A stretch of 64,000 bases of DNA from an uncultured Bacteroidales bacterium (GTDB lineage Bacteria > Bacteroidota > Bacteroidia > Bacteroidales > Bacteroidaceae), in assembly GCA_902798615.1 (NCBI GenBank), contig CADBXL010000005.1, positions 34,821 through 98,820 on the forward strand, read 5' to 3'. The first letter of the stretch is position 1; every line of letters begins with the position of its first letter. The notes under the pieces were generated by a model that saw only the letters and a program-made list of their open reading frames with translations, did not search any database and was not told where the DNA came from. This document shows positions 1-7,981 of this stretch, piece by piece. Both the position numbers and the translations under genes were made by a program.

Positions 1-3
1 CTG

Positions 4-34
4 CAAAGATAAATTTTTTAATTCATTAAAGCAA
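4..34 (-). promoter_or_regulatory. Bacteroidetes-type promoter for a gene left of the window
   Basis: Read on the minus strand, TATCTTTG lies at 11-4 and a TTG at 34-32, separated by 20 bases. This matches the phylum's -33/-7 consensus. It would drive a gene outside the window and is divergent from dnaX. Confidence 0.5.
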
Positions 35-123
35 ATATATGCAGGACATTTTTGTCTTAATTAACGTAAAAAGGCTGTCTGCGTTAAATTTCCTTTCTTA
101 AACAAAAATAATATTGAGAAAAA

Positions 124-155
124 TTGAGTAGTTTTTCATATTTTTTGTATCTTTG
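124..155 (+). promoter_or_regulatory. dnaX promoter
   Basis: TTG at 124-126, 21 bases, then TATCTTTG at 148-155. This is the Bacteroidetes housekeeping promoter pattern. The transcript would begin near 162, about 30 bases before the TTG start codon of dnaX. Confidence 0.6.
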
Positions 156-191
156 CATTCGTAACTTGAAATTTATAATTCGTAAAAAATC

Positions 192-1946
192 TTGGAATAC
201 ATCGTTTCTGCCAGAAAATACCGTCCTTCGTCATTCGATGCTGTCGTGGGACAACAGGCGCTCACTACTACGCTGAAGAATGCTGTGGCAAGCGGAAAAC
301 TTGCACACGCTTATCTCTTCTGTGGGCCTCGTGGTGTGGGTAAGACCACATGTGCGCGTATTTTTGCTAAGGTCATTAATTGTACAAATCCAAAGCCCGA
401 CGGCGATGCCTGTGGCGAGTGTGAGAGTTGTAAAGCGTTTGCCGAGCAGAGGTCGCTTAATATTTTCGAGCTTGATGCTGCAAGCAACAACGGAGTGGAG
501 CATATCAAGAGTCTTATGGATCAGACACGAGTACCGCCTCAGGTGGGAAAATACAAAGTCTTCATCATCGACGAGGTACATATGCTCTCGCAGGCAGCTT
601 TCAATGCTTTTCTCAAAACATTGGAAGAACCGCCGGCACATGTAGTTTTCATCCTTGCAACTACCGAAAAGCATAAGATTCTGCCTACTATTCTTTCACG
701 ATGTCAGGTATATGACTTCGAGCGTATGACCGTTCCTAATATTATTGCTCATCTTAAGCATGTTGCTGATGATCAAGGGATAACATACGAGGAAGAAGCT
801 CTGAACCTCATTGCAGAGAAAGCTGATGGCGGTATGCGCGACGCTCTTTCAATATTCGACCAGGCAGCAAGTTTCTGTCAGGGAAATATCACCTATGCAA
901 AGGTTCTTGACGACCTTAATGTACTTGATGTTGATAACTACTTCAAGGCTATCGACCTTGCTCTTGATTGCAAGGTGACGGAGGAAATGCTACTCCTGAA
1001 CGGTGTTTTGGAGAAAGGCTTTGATGGTGGACATTTCATTTCCGGACTTGCATCTCATGTGCGTAATGTACTTATGGCTGCTGATGCCTCTACCGTCAAG
1101 TTGATAGAGGCAAGCTCAGCACAGCGTCAACGCTATGCAGAGCAATCAAAGAAGTGTCCTGTGAAGTTCCTCTATTCTGCATTGAAGATTCTTAACGATT
1201 GCGATGTAAAATACCGTCAGAGCACTAATAAGCGTCTTCTTGTAGAGCTAACCCTGATTGAGGTTGCACAGATTCTGCAGTCTGATGATGATGGAGTGGG
1301 GCGTGGCCCTAGGAAGAAGTTAAAAAACCTGTTTAAGAATATTATGGTCAATACGGTACAGTCAGAACCTGCTCCACAGGTAGCAGGGACTGTACGACCT
1401 GTATTGTCTTCAACTGCACAGAAGAACCAAAGCAATAATATAGCAACTCCAAGCGAACCGGTCAAGCATACAGCCCCAAAGCTAACGATAACTAATTTGG
1501 GAATGTCGTTTGATTCCATTCTCAATGGTAGGAAGGGCGAGAAAAGGGAGACTGCTATGGAGAATAAAACGACAGAGAACCAAGATTTTACGTTGGCTGA
1601 TTTGCGTCTGCAATGGCTCTCTATGTGCAACAGAATGGAAAGTGCGAATATGGGTGGAATGGCAAAGCGCCTGAAGAATATCATACCTTCCATAACCGTA
1701 TATCCTAACATTGAACTTGTTGTTGAGAATGAGATGCTGAAGACCGAGATTAATGATATCAGGAAACGTCTTGAGGTCACTATGGCAAAGCATCTTCATA
1801 ACGGCAATATAACTATCAGCGTTCGCCTTGCCGAGCAGACGGAAAAACGCAAGATTCTCACTCCCAAGGAGAATTATGAGGAATTGCTTGAAAATAGCAA
1901 GGCGTTTAAATTCCTTGCAGATAAACTGAAATTGGAGTTGGAATAA
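192..1946 (+). CDS. dnaX: DNA polymerase III subunit gamma/tau
   Basis: This is the clamp-loader ATPase that loads the sliding clamp during chromosome replication. The 584-residue product has Walker A GPRGVGKT at about 45-52, a zinc-binding cysteine set at about 63, 74, 77 and 80, a DEVH Walker B box near 126-129, and the sensor region LATTEKHKILPTILSRC. The AAA+ core and domain III end near residue 370 and are followed by a polar linker and a tau-like C-terminus. The start codon is TTG, placed by the family N-terminus EYIVSARKYRP. A slippery heptamer A AAA AAC at 1322-1328, with a stop two codons later in the -1 frame, would give a gamma-like short form. A T-tailed hairpin follows the gene. 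Confidence 0.96.
   Translation: MEYIVSARKYRPSSFDAVVGQQALTTTLKNAVASGKLAHAYLFCGPRGVGKTTCARIFAKVINCTNPKPDGDACGECESCKAFAEQRSLNIFELDAASNNGVEHIKSLMDQTRVPPQVGKYKVFIIDEVHMLSQAAFNAFLKTLEEPPAHVVFILATTEKHKILPTILSRCQVYDFERMTVPNIIAHLKHVADDQGITYEEEALNLIAEKADGGMRDALSIFDQAASFCQGNITYAKVLDDLNVLDVDNYFKAIDLALDCKVTEEMLLLNGVLEKGFDGGHFISGLASHVRNVLMAADASTVKLIEASSAQRQRYAEQSKKCPVKFLYSALKILNDCDVKYRQSTNKRLLVELTLIEVAQILQSDDDGVGRGPRKKLKNLFKNIMVNTVQSEPAPQVAGTVRPVLSSTAQKNQSNNIATPSEPVKHTAPKLTITNLGMSFDSILNGRKGEKRETAMENKTTENQDFTLADLRLQWLSMCNRMESANMGGMAKRLKNIIPSITVYPNIELVVENEMLKTEINDIRKRLEVTMAKHLHNGNITISVRLAEQTEKRKILTPKENYEELLENSKAFKFLADKLKLELE
1311..1336 (+). promoter_or_regulatory. Candidate -1 programmed frameshift site in dnaX
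   Basis: The zero-frame codons TTA AAA AAC (1320-1328) form the X XXY YYZ heptamer A AAA AAC. After a -1 slip the next codons are CCT GTT TAA, so the product would end at 1336 with about 381 residues. That is just after the clamp-loader core, as for E. coli gamma. A purine-rich AGGAAG (1311-1316) lies a few bases upstream, where E. coli has a stimulatory Shine-Dalgarno-like sequence. No clear downstream hairpin was seen. Use of the site is inference. Confidence 0.4.
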
Positions 1947-1990
1947 TCATCGGGATATAATAATCCAATGATTGAACAGATAATTTATTG

Positions 1991-2048
1991 AACACGAAAA
2001 GCATAGAAAAAAAACATAATCGTCATTCGATGCTTTCCGTGTTTTTTT
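1991..2048 (+). terminator. dnaX terminator
   Basis: Arms at 1991-2004 and 2030-2043 pair at 13 of 14 positions around a 25-base AT-rich loop and run into a T tract at 2042-2048. It lies 45 bases after the dnaX stop. Confidence 0.65.
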
Positions 2049-2083
2049 CAATCTGCATGTTCTACGAGGGAGTAAAAAACATG

Positions 2084-2138
2084 TTCGCTTCTCCTTCGCT
2101 TTAATTCCGTTTTAAAACCGTTCCAAGTCCGTTCCCAG
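2084..2138. repeat. 11-bp-period tandem repeat, copy 1 (five units)
   Basis: Five consecutive 11-base units starting at 2084, 2095, 2106, 2117 and 2128, each a variant of TCCGTTNNAAA. The same family occurs at 10060, 23219, 27749, 33599 and 42525. The rest of the 1947-2403 gap holds the dnaX terminator, the rlmN promoter and the leader hairpin. Confidence 0.7.
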
Positions 2139-2285
2139 CATCGGAGATATGAAAACGTTATTGATTGGCGTGCTCTGTAAAGAAAAATACAGGTCTTTTA
2201 ATATGGAATAGGGTTGACCGTAGAGGCCTTTCTGGACTTGAATGAATAAAAAAGTTATAAAAACGTGAAAAAATGACGCAAAGAC

Positions 2286-2316
2286 TTGTCAAATTGGCAG
2301 AAATTTACTATCTTTG
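2286..2316 (+). promoter_or_regulatory. rlmN promoter
   Basis: TTG at 2286-2288, 20 bases, TATCTTTG at 2309-2316. It lies 18 bases before the conserved leader hairpin at 2334. Confidence 0.6.
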
Positions 2317-2333
2317 CACATGCAAAACAAAAA

Positions 2334-2362
2334 GTGCGTTAGCCTTCGGGATTAATACGCAC
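2334..2362 (+). ncRNA. Conserved 5'-leader hairpin element, copy 1 (rlmN)
   Basis: A 29-base element beginning GTGCGT and ending ACGCAC, with a CC-TTCG-GG apex that can form a UUCG-type tetraloop. 24 of 29 positions match the element at 43084-43112, which also lies about 20 bases downstream of a -7 box. Not matched to any named RNA family. Confidence 0.4.
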
Positions 2363-2403
2363 ATTTGTTGTGTGCGCAATCGTGCGTTGGAATAAGAAAA
2401 AGT

Positions 2404-3444
2404 ATGAAGACTCCATTACTCGGAATGACTCTCGCTGAGCTCAAGGAAGTTGCTCGCTCCCTTGGAATGCCTGCTTTCACCGGCGGACAGATAGCGAAGT
2501 GGATATATGGCTCTCATGTCCGTGATGTAGCGGAAATGACGAACATTTCAAAGGCTAACCGCGAAAAACTTGCAGAGCAATACTGTATCGGTGTAATGGA
2601 GAACATTGATGCCCAGTATTCTGTTGACGGTACTATCAAGTATCTGTTTCCTGTGGCCTCGGGGAAGTTTGTCGAGACTGTCTTTATTCCCGATAAGGAT
2701 CGCGCCACTTTGTGTGTGTCGTGTCAGGTGGGTTGCAAGATGAACTGTCTTTTCTGCCAGACTGGCAAACAAGGATTTGAAGGCTCGCTCACGGCTGCTG
2801 ACATTCTCAATCAGATTTATTCCCTTCCTGAAGCTGAACGATTGACAAACATCGTGTTTATGGGACAGGGAGAGCCTATGGACAACCTCGACAACGTGCT
2901 TCGTGCAACTGAGGTGCTGACGGCAGAATGGGGATATGCGTGGAGCCCGAAGAGAATAACGGTGAGCAGCGTGGGAGTTCGCAATAAACTGAAGCGATTC
3001 CTCGATGAGAGCGAATGTCATGTGGCAATAAGTCTGCATTCCCCAATTCCTGAACAACGTGCCACGTTGATGCCGGCACAGAAGGGTATGGGCATTGAGG
3101 AGGTAGTGGAACTGCTAAGGCAATATGACTTCTCGCATCAGAGAAGACTGTCCTTCGAATACATCGTCTTTGACGGATTAAACGACTCTATGACCCATGC
3201 CCGGGCAATAGTTAATCTGCTGAAGGGCTTGGATTGTAGAATAAATCTAATAAGGTTTCACCAGATTCCTGATGTACCCTTGAAGACTTCCGACGAGAAA
3301 AAGATGGAGGTGCTTCGTGACTACCTAACACAGCATGGCATCTTTACCACGATAAGGGCTTCGCGTGGTCAGGATATATTTGCAGCGTGCGGACTATTGA
3401 GTACGAAGAGGAAGGGCAATGGCCCCTCACCCGTCACTGTGTGA
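2404..3444 (+). CDS. rlmN: 23S rRNA (adenine2503-C2)-methyltransferase / dual rRNA-tRNA methyltransferase
   Basis: Radical-SAM enzyme that methylates C2 of A2503 in 23S rRNA. In studied members it also modifies A37 of some tRNAs. The Fe-S cysteines are C-x3-C-x2-C near residues 111-118. The methyl-carrying catalytic cysteine is in DIFAACGLL near the C-terminus. I place the start at ATG 2404; an upstream in-frame TTG at 2365 would add 13 unconserved residues encoded inside the leader. The last dozen codons come from a palindromic repeat element (3423-3560) that supplies the stop codon, so the native tail has been replaced just behind the catalytic motif. Length (346) is normal for the family. 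Confidence 0.95.
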   Translation: MKTPLLGMTLAELKEVARSLGMPAFTGGQIAKWIYGSHVRDVAEMTNISKANREKLAEQYCIGVMENIDAQYSVDGTIKYLFPVASGKFVETVFIPDKDRATLCVSCQVGCKMNCLFCQTGKQGFEGSLTAADILNQIYSLPEAERLTNIVFMGQGEPMDNLDNVLRATEVLTAEWGYAWSPKRITVSSVGVRNKLKRFLDESECHVAISLHSPIPEQRATLMPAQKGMGIEEVVELLRQYDFSHQRRLSFEYIVFDGLNDSMTHARAIVNLLKGLDCRINLIRFHQIPDVPLKTSDEKKMEVLRDYLTQHGIFTTIRASRGQDIFAACGLLSTKRKGNGPSPVTV

Positions 3445-3560
3445 CACCCTCTCCCCAAGGAGCGAGGGAAAAGTTACACTCGTACGCGATAAGATTGATT
3501 AGAAATACTAACTTCCTCCTCGCCCCCTGGGGAGAGGATGCCCGCAGGGCAGGTGAGGGG
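3423..3560. repeat. Palindromic intergenic repeat between rlmN and the pdxA-like gene
   Basis: The ends CCCCTCAC (3423) and GTGAGGGG (to 3560) are inverted. Inside them, a 20-base block at about 3448-3467 matches 18 of 20 positions of the inverse of a block at about 3522-3541. The element is GC-rich against AT-rich surroundings. It contains the rlmN stop codon and ends 22 bases before the next start. Confidence 0.7.
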
Positions 3561-3582
3561 CTGTTGGGTTTATATTTTTTAT

Positions 3583-4686
3583 ATGATAGAACTAAACAAG
3601 AAAATTCGTATAGCGATAGTGCTTGACGAGAACGACGCCAACGCTCACGACCTCATACTCGAGACATTCCTTGAGCCTGAGATTGTTGAGATGTTCACTC
3701 CCGTGGTGTATGGCTCACTCCACATGCTGAAGCAGGAAAGCAGTCGCTTGCAGATAAGATATAACGCACAGATTGTAGGCAATGCATCACAGGCAGATCC
3801 TGATGCCCTGAACTTTGTGGATATCACCGGACGTAATGCTGCGGAAGTTGCAAAAAAGGAATACGAGGCAGACTTGCTTGATGCGTTTGTCGTAGTGCCG
3901 ATGTCAAGGGAGGTTACGAATCAGCTTCGTAATGCCGTTATTCCAAATCCTGTAATCAAGTATCCGGAGAGCGATGCAAAGGCCATTCCTCTGATATGTT
4001 CAGATCAGTTGCATGTGGCATACGTGGTGACGGGTAACAATGACGTTGCTGGTATTACCACGGAGAGTATTGAGTATAAGGCGCGTATATTGCATAGCAC
4101 ATTGAGACGTGATCTTCGTCAGGACAATCCTCGTGTGGCTATTCTGTCGTATAATCCGGAGATTGTGCCTGATGAGAATTCTATCGAGATTCAGGTCATT
4201 GCACCAGCCGTAAGCAAACTTGTGAATACAGGAATACCTGTCTTCGGTCCTTATGCTTACGCAGATTTTTTTGAAACAGGCAAGCATCTAAGCTTTGATG
4301 CCGTTCTGGCAATGACCCGCGAACAGTCTCAGGCTCCTTTCCTTTCTATGTATGAGGGAAATGCCATTGCTTTGGCTGCCGGCATAGCACCTCTGGTGGT
4401 TTCTCCGATAAAACTTGACGGAAACAACGATGCCACCGTTGAATCTTTCCGCGAGGCTATATATACTGTCATCGATGTGTATCGTAGCAGATACTTCTTC
4501 GATCTTCCATACGTTAATCCGCTTCCGAAACTGTATCACGAGCGTCGCGAAGATGGTGAGAAGGTTCGTTTCACCGTGAAGAAACGCTTCGGTGACGGAG
4601 AACAGAAGGGCGATGATGTCTCTCTGGCAGATAAGGGAGAGGCTATAGATGTTAATACCGCCTCAGATGAAAAAGCAGAGGATTAA
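3583..4686 (+). CDS. PdxA-related protein lacking the metal-binding residues
   Basis: The protein aligns along its length with 4-hydroxythreonine-4-phosphate dehydrogenase (PdxA, pyridoxal phosphate synthesis), including a block like FDAVLAM and the GPYAYADFF region. The three PdxA metal-histidine motifs are altered: TTHLP has become ITTESI, NPHAGE has become NPEIVP, and YHDQ has become TREQ. The DHGTA block is also absent. It is therefore probably not a PdxA dehydrogenase; it may be a pseudo-enzyme or have a new role. I chose ATG 3583 because the longer frame starts inside the palindromic repeat. The 367-residue product has an acidic C-terminal tail of about 35 residues that PdxA lacks. It precedes the sigma-54 activator by 62 bases. 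Confidence 0.75.
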   Translation: MIELNKKIRIAIVLDENDANAHDLILETFLEPEIVEMFTPVVYGSLHMLKQESSRLQIRYNAQIVGNASQADPDALNFVDITGRNAAEVAKKEYEADLLDAFVVVPMSREVTNQLRNAVIPNPVIKYPESDAKAIPLICSDQLHVAYVVTGNNDVAGITTESIEYKARILHSTLRRDLRQDNPRVAILSYNPEIVPDENSIEIQVIAPAVSKLVNTGIPVFGPYAYADFFETGKHLSFDAVLAMTREQSQAPFLSMYEGNAIALAAGIAPLVVSPIKLDGNNDATVESFREAIYTVIDVYRSRYFFDLPYVNPLPKLYHERREDGEKVRFTVKKRFGDGEQKGDDVSLADKGEAIDVNTASDEKAED

Positions 4687-4748
4687 GGTAAGACGCCCGT
4701 TACTGTCATTTAGTAATTCGAGAATTTATAATTCGTAATTCATACGAT

Positions 4749-5993
4749 ATGAAGACCGTAGAGCTTCAGGACATAAAGCGCCGGTACAACATCGTAGGCA
4801 ACTGTGATGCTTTGAACCATGCTTTGGATGTTGCCATTCAGGTGGCATCCACAGATTTATCCGTTCTCATCGAGGGTGAGAGTGGTGTGGGCAAGGAAAT
4901 CATTCCGCGCGTAATTCATGATTTGTCACCACGACAGCACGAACGCTACTTTGCCATAAACTGTGGTTCTATTCCGGAGGGTACTATCGATTCAGAGCTC
5001 TTCGGACATGAAAAGGGCGCTTTCACCGGTGCTATAGGCGAGAGTGAAGGCTACTTTGGCATAGCTAATAAGGGAACAATCTTCCTTGATGAGGTTGGTG
5101 AACTCCCTATGGCGACTCAGGCAAGATTGCTCCGTGTGCTTGAAACTGGCGAATATATTCGTGTGGGTGGACAGGCAATAAGAAAAACGGATGTGCGTAT
5201 CGTTGCTGCCACAAATGTGAATGTACGTAAGGCAATAAGCGAGGGACGTTTCCGCGAGGATTTGTATTACCGCCTTAATACCATTCCTATCCAGATGCCT
5301 CCATTGCGTGATCGTGGCAACGACATAGTATTGCTATTCCGTCTGTTTGCCATGCAGATGGCAGAGAAGTATCGCCTGCCTCGTATCGAGCTAACCGATG
5401 GTGCAAAGGTCATGCTTATGAAATATAAGTGGCCGGGTAATATCCGACAACTCAAGCATATCACAGAGCAGATGTCTGTATTATGCCGAGAGAGAATGGT
5501 GGATGAGGAAGCATTGAAGAAATTCATTCCCGTTGATCCTGAGAGCACAATGCTCGCTCCGCTATCTTCTGGCGACAGCCATTCATATGAGAGTGAACGC
5601 GAACTGCTCTATAAGATTCTCTATGACCTTAAAGGAAATGTGAGTGACCTTCGACGTGAACTCAACGGCCTTCGTGACAAACTTGACAATCAGACGGCTA
5701 TGCCACAGCAGGTGACAGGCTATTCTGGTGCTACTCAGCAGATGCCTCAAGGATATGTACCTAATATACAGGCTGGACAACAATTCCCTCCAAGTGCACA
5801 ACAAATGGAGTATGCTGTGGCAGAGGAAGTTAAGGAACCGGAAGTACTTAATATAACGGATGTGCGTCGTACCCTTTTGCAGAAGGCATTGGAACGTAAT
5901 GGCGGTAACAGAAAGAAGGCGGCAGCTGAATTAGGTATCTCAGACCGCACGCTTTACAGACAAATAAAACAGTATGGACTCAATGAAGACTAA
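4749..5993 (+). CDS. Sigma-54-dependent transcriptional activator (AAA+ and Fis HTH, no receiver)
   Basis: Enhancer-binding protein that remodels RpoN-RNA polymerase. The 414-residue protein starts directly with the AAA+ domain: Walker A GESGVGKE near 43-50 and the sigma-54 contact loop GAFTGA near 91-96. It has a Fis-type helix-turn-helix at the C-terminus (about 375-412, ending ISDRTLYRQIKQYGL). A Gln/Pro-rich linker of about 80 residues joins the two. There is no N-terminal receiver, GAF or PAS domain, so control is probably by expression or by a partner protein. The stop overlaps the lptE start region, so the two are co-transcribed. The stimulus and targets cannot be read from the sequence. 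Confidence 0.9.
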   Translation: MKTVELQDIKRRYNIVGNCDALNHALDVAIQVASTDLSVLIEGESGVGKEIIPRVIHDLSPRQHERYFAINCGSIPEGTIDSELFGHEKGAFTGAIGESEGYFGIANKGTIFLDEVGELPMATQARLLRVLETGEYIRVGGQAIRKTDVRIVAATNVNVRKAISEGRFREDLYYRLNTIPIQMPPLRDRGNDIVLLFRLFAMQMAEKYRLPRIELTDGAKVMLMKYKWPGNIRQLKHITEQMSVLCRERMVDEEALKKFIPVDPESTMLAPLSSGDSHSYESERELLYKILYDLKGNVSDLRRELNGLRDKLDNQTAMPQQVTGYSGATQQMPQGYVPNIQAGQQFPPSAQQMEYAVAEEVKEPEVLNITDVRRTLLQKALERNGGNRKKAAAELGISDRTLYRQIKQYGLNED

Positions 5994-6510
5994 GGCTTTA
6001 TGGCGTGTAATGTGCTGTGTCGCTGCAATTATAACGTTTACATCCATAATCTCTTGCAGCGTGTCCTACAAGTTTAATGCTTCAAGTATTGACTATACAA
6101 AGACAAAGACAATTCAGATAGCAGACTTCCCAATTCGCTCTTCATACGTATGGGGACCTATGGGACCTATGTTTAACAATGAACTTAAGGATAAGTTTGC
6201 CAATAATACCCGTTTGTCTTTGGTGCGTAGAAATGGCGACTTGAAGATTGAAGGTGAGATTACGCAGTATCAGCAGAGAAATAAGTCGGTTAGCGCTGAT
6301 GGTTACTCCTCACAGACGGAGCTCTCAATGACTGTAAATGTACGATTTACTAATAATGTGAATCATTCAGAGGATTTCGAGAAGCAGTTTACTGCCAGCC
6401 AGACTTATGACAACAAACAGAGCCTTAATGCAGTTCAGAATGAACTCGTAACTGAAATGTGTAAGGAAATCTGCGACCAGATATTCAATGCTACGGTAGC
6501 GAATTGGTAA
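5974..6510 (+). CDS. lptE: LptE-family LPS-assembly lipoprotein
   Basis: Outer-membrane lipoprotein expected to plug LptD and help insert lipopolysaccharide. A signal peptide ends in a lipobox (SIISC) with the lipidated cysteine near residue 28. The following SVSYKFNASSIDYTKTKT and the region up to the NEL-KDKF helix are typical of the Bacteroidetes LptE group. The gene overlaps the end of the activator by 20 bases. ATG 5974 and ATG 5983 are both possible starts, and the second gives a more usual signal peptide. The gene sits in a cluster with secG, consistent with envelope biogenesis. Confidence 0.82.
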   Translation: MDSMKTKALWRVMCCVAAIITFTSIISCSVSYKFNASSIDYTKTKTIQIADFPIRSSYVWGPMGPMFNNELKDKFANNTRLSLVRRNGDLKIEGEITQYQQRNKSVSADGYSSQTELSMTVNVRFTNNVNHSEDFEKQFTASQTYDNKQSLNAVQNELVTEMCKEICDQIFNATVANW

Positions 6511-6557
6511 ATGGTTTATGGATTAAAAGAGTAAAGTAGAAAGAGCAAGATATAAAA

Positions 6558-7307
6558 TTGAATATAACAGAACTCATAAAACATCCTGAGCAGCTCAATA
6601 AGGAGACTCTCTATGACCTGCGAAGTCTGATAGCACTTTATCCGTACTATCAGACTGCTCGTCTGCTTATGCTCCAAAATCTGTATCTGCTCCACGATCC
6701 TACATTTGATGAGGAACTGCGCCGTGCTGCTGTGTATATCACAGATCGTAGGGAGATATTCAATCTTGTAGAGGCTGCCCACTACAAACTTAAACGCCCA
6801 CAGGTACAAGTTCCGGAAGGCAACCGCACAGTTTCGCTCATTGATAACTTCCTTTCATCAATCCCAGCGGATATGAATGAGAGCAATAGCGAGAATACAG
6901 AAGCAAAGGGACACCGCAGAAAACCTACTGCTGCGGATGCTACTGTGGACTATGTGGCATATCTTCTTGCTACCGACTTTGAGGATGAGCAGAACGAACC
7001 GGAGATGAAGGGCCAGGATCTCATAGACAACTTCATCAATAGTGAAGTGGGCTTCGAATTGCAAGACAAACTAGAATATAAACCCGAGGTTCCATCGGAG
7101 CCGGAAGACTGTGAAAAACTGCCCGAAGATGAGTATCTTACCGAGACTTTGGCCGGAATTTACATAAAACAGGGCAGATATTTGAAGGCTTTAGAGATTA
7201 TTAAGCGTTTAAATTTGAATATTCCAAAAAAAAATGCTTACTTTGCAGACCAAATTCGATTCCTCGAAAAACTTATCGTCAACAGCGGGCAGAAAAAAGA
7301 GGGGTAG
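6558..7307 (+). CDS. Conserved hypothetical protein between lptE and secG
   Basis: A 249-residue soluble protein with no signal peptide. The N-terminal half (LIALYPYYQTARLLMLQNLYLL) is helical. The C-terminal half ends in one TPR-like helix pair (LAGIYIKQGRYLKALEIIKRLN) after an acidic linker. The start codon is TTG; the first in-frame ATG is about 32 codons later and would cut into the conserved helical region. Its position between lptE and secG suggests an envelope or secretion-related role, but I do not know its function. Confidence 0.75.
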   Translation: MNITELIKHPEQLNKETLYDLRSLIALYPYYQTARLLMLQNLYLLHDPTFDEELRRAAVYITDRREIFNLVEAAHYKLKRPQVQVPEGNRTVSLIDNFLSSIPADMNESNSENTEAKGHRRKPTAADATVDYVAYLLATDFEDEQNEPEMKGQDLIDNFINSEVGFELQDKLEYKPEVPSEPEDCEKLPEDEYLTETLAGIYIKQGRYLKALEIIKRLNLNIPKKNAYFADQIRFLEKLIVNSGQKKEG

Positions 7308-7322
7308 GGTTGAAGGGCTAAG

Positions 7323-7371
7323 GTCAAAAGTCTTGAGTCAAAAGACTAAAGTCTAGGGTCACAAGGACTCT
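7323..7371. repeat. Heptamer tandem repeat, copy 1 (seven units)
   Basis: Seven consecutive 7-base units beginning at 7323, 7330, 7337, 7344, 7351, 7358 and 7365, mostly of the form GTCNNNN. They lie just upstream of secG. A second heptamer array is at 19520-19568. Confidence 0.65.
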
Positions 7372-7422
7372 GCAAAAATAAGGAGATAAATAACAAACAT
7401 TAAATTATAATTTAAATTAAAG

Positions 7423-7797
7423 ATGTACACTTTATTCGTAATTTTAATCGTCCTGGCATCATTCTGTATGATTGGTATCGTACTGATCCAGGAATCAAAG
7501 GGCGGTGGTCTCGCCAGCGCTTTCAGTAGCGCAAATTCGTCTTTTGGCGTTCGCCAGACAACAAACTTCATCGAGAAGACAACTTGGACTCTCGCTGCTG
7601 CAATGGTAATCATCAGCATCATTTGTGCTTACGTTGCTCCAAATGCTACTGGTGATGGTAGTGTTATTGAGAAGGCTGCTACTGAGCAGAGTACAACAAA
7701 CCCTAACAACGTTCAGGGCTTCGGTGCTGCTCCTGCTGCACCTGCAGCTGATGCTCAGCAGACTACTCCTGCAGCTTCTGCAGAGGAGAAGAAGTAA
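7423..7797 (+). CDS. secG: Preprotein translocase subunit SecG
   Basis: Small subunit of the SecYEG channel in the inner membrane. Two transmembrane helices (about 3-22 and 55-75) flank the conserved cytosolic loop VLIQESKGGGLASAFSS. The C-terminal tail is Ala/Pro/Gln-rich, about 45 residues, longer than in E. coli but common in this phylum. A strong hairpin terminator follows. Confidence 0.93.
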   Translation: MYTLFVILIVLASFCMIGIVLIQESKGGGLASAFSSANSSFGVRQTTNFIEKTTWTLAAAMVIISIICAYVAPNATGDGSVIEKAATEQSTTNPNNVQGFGAAPAAPAADAQQTTPAASAEEKK

Positions 7798-7822
7798 GAG
7801 ACCTACTCTCAAAAGAAACATT

Positions 7823-7875
7823 GGGCGCAATGTTGTGAGGAAATCGCGATTCCTTATGACATTGCGCCCTTTTCT
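7823..7875 (+). terminator. secG terminator
   Basis: Arms GGGCGCAATGT (7823-7833) and ACATTGCGCCC (7859-7869) are perfectly complementary. The loop holds a second small palindrome around TCGCGA. A T run starts at 7870. Confidence 0.8.
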
Positions 7876-7981
7876 GAAAGATATTAAAGATTAAGACATT
7901 AATAAGTTAAACCATGCCTTTTCGCAATTCTGTCCTCTACTATGTAGAAAGACTGGGAAAGGCCACTTTTTTCTACAAATC

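Noticed and set aside
3387-3626. Plus-strand ORF spanning the rlmN-pdxA-like junction
   Set aside because: It is encoded almost wholly by the palindromic repeat and overlaps the real genes in another frame.
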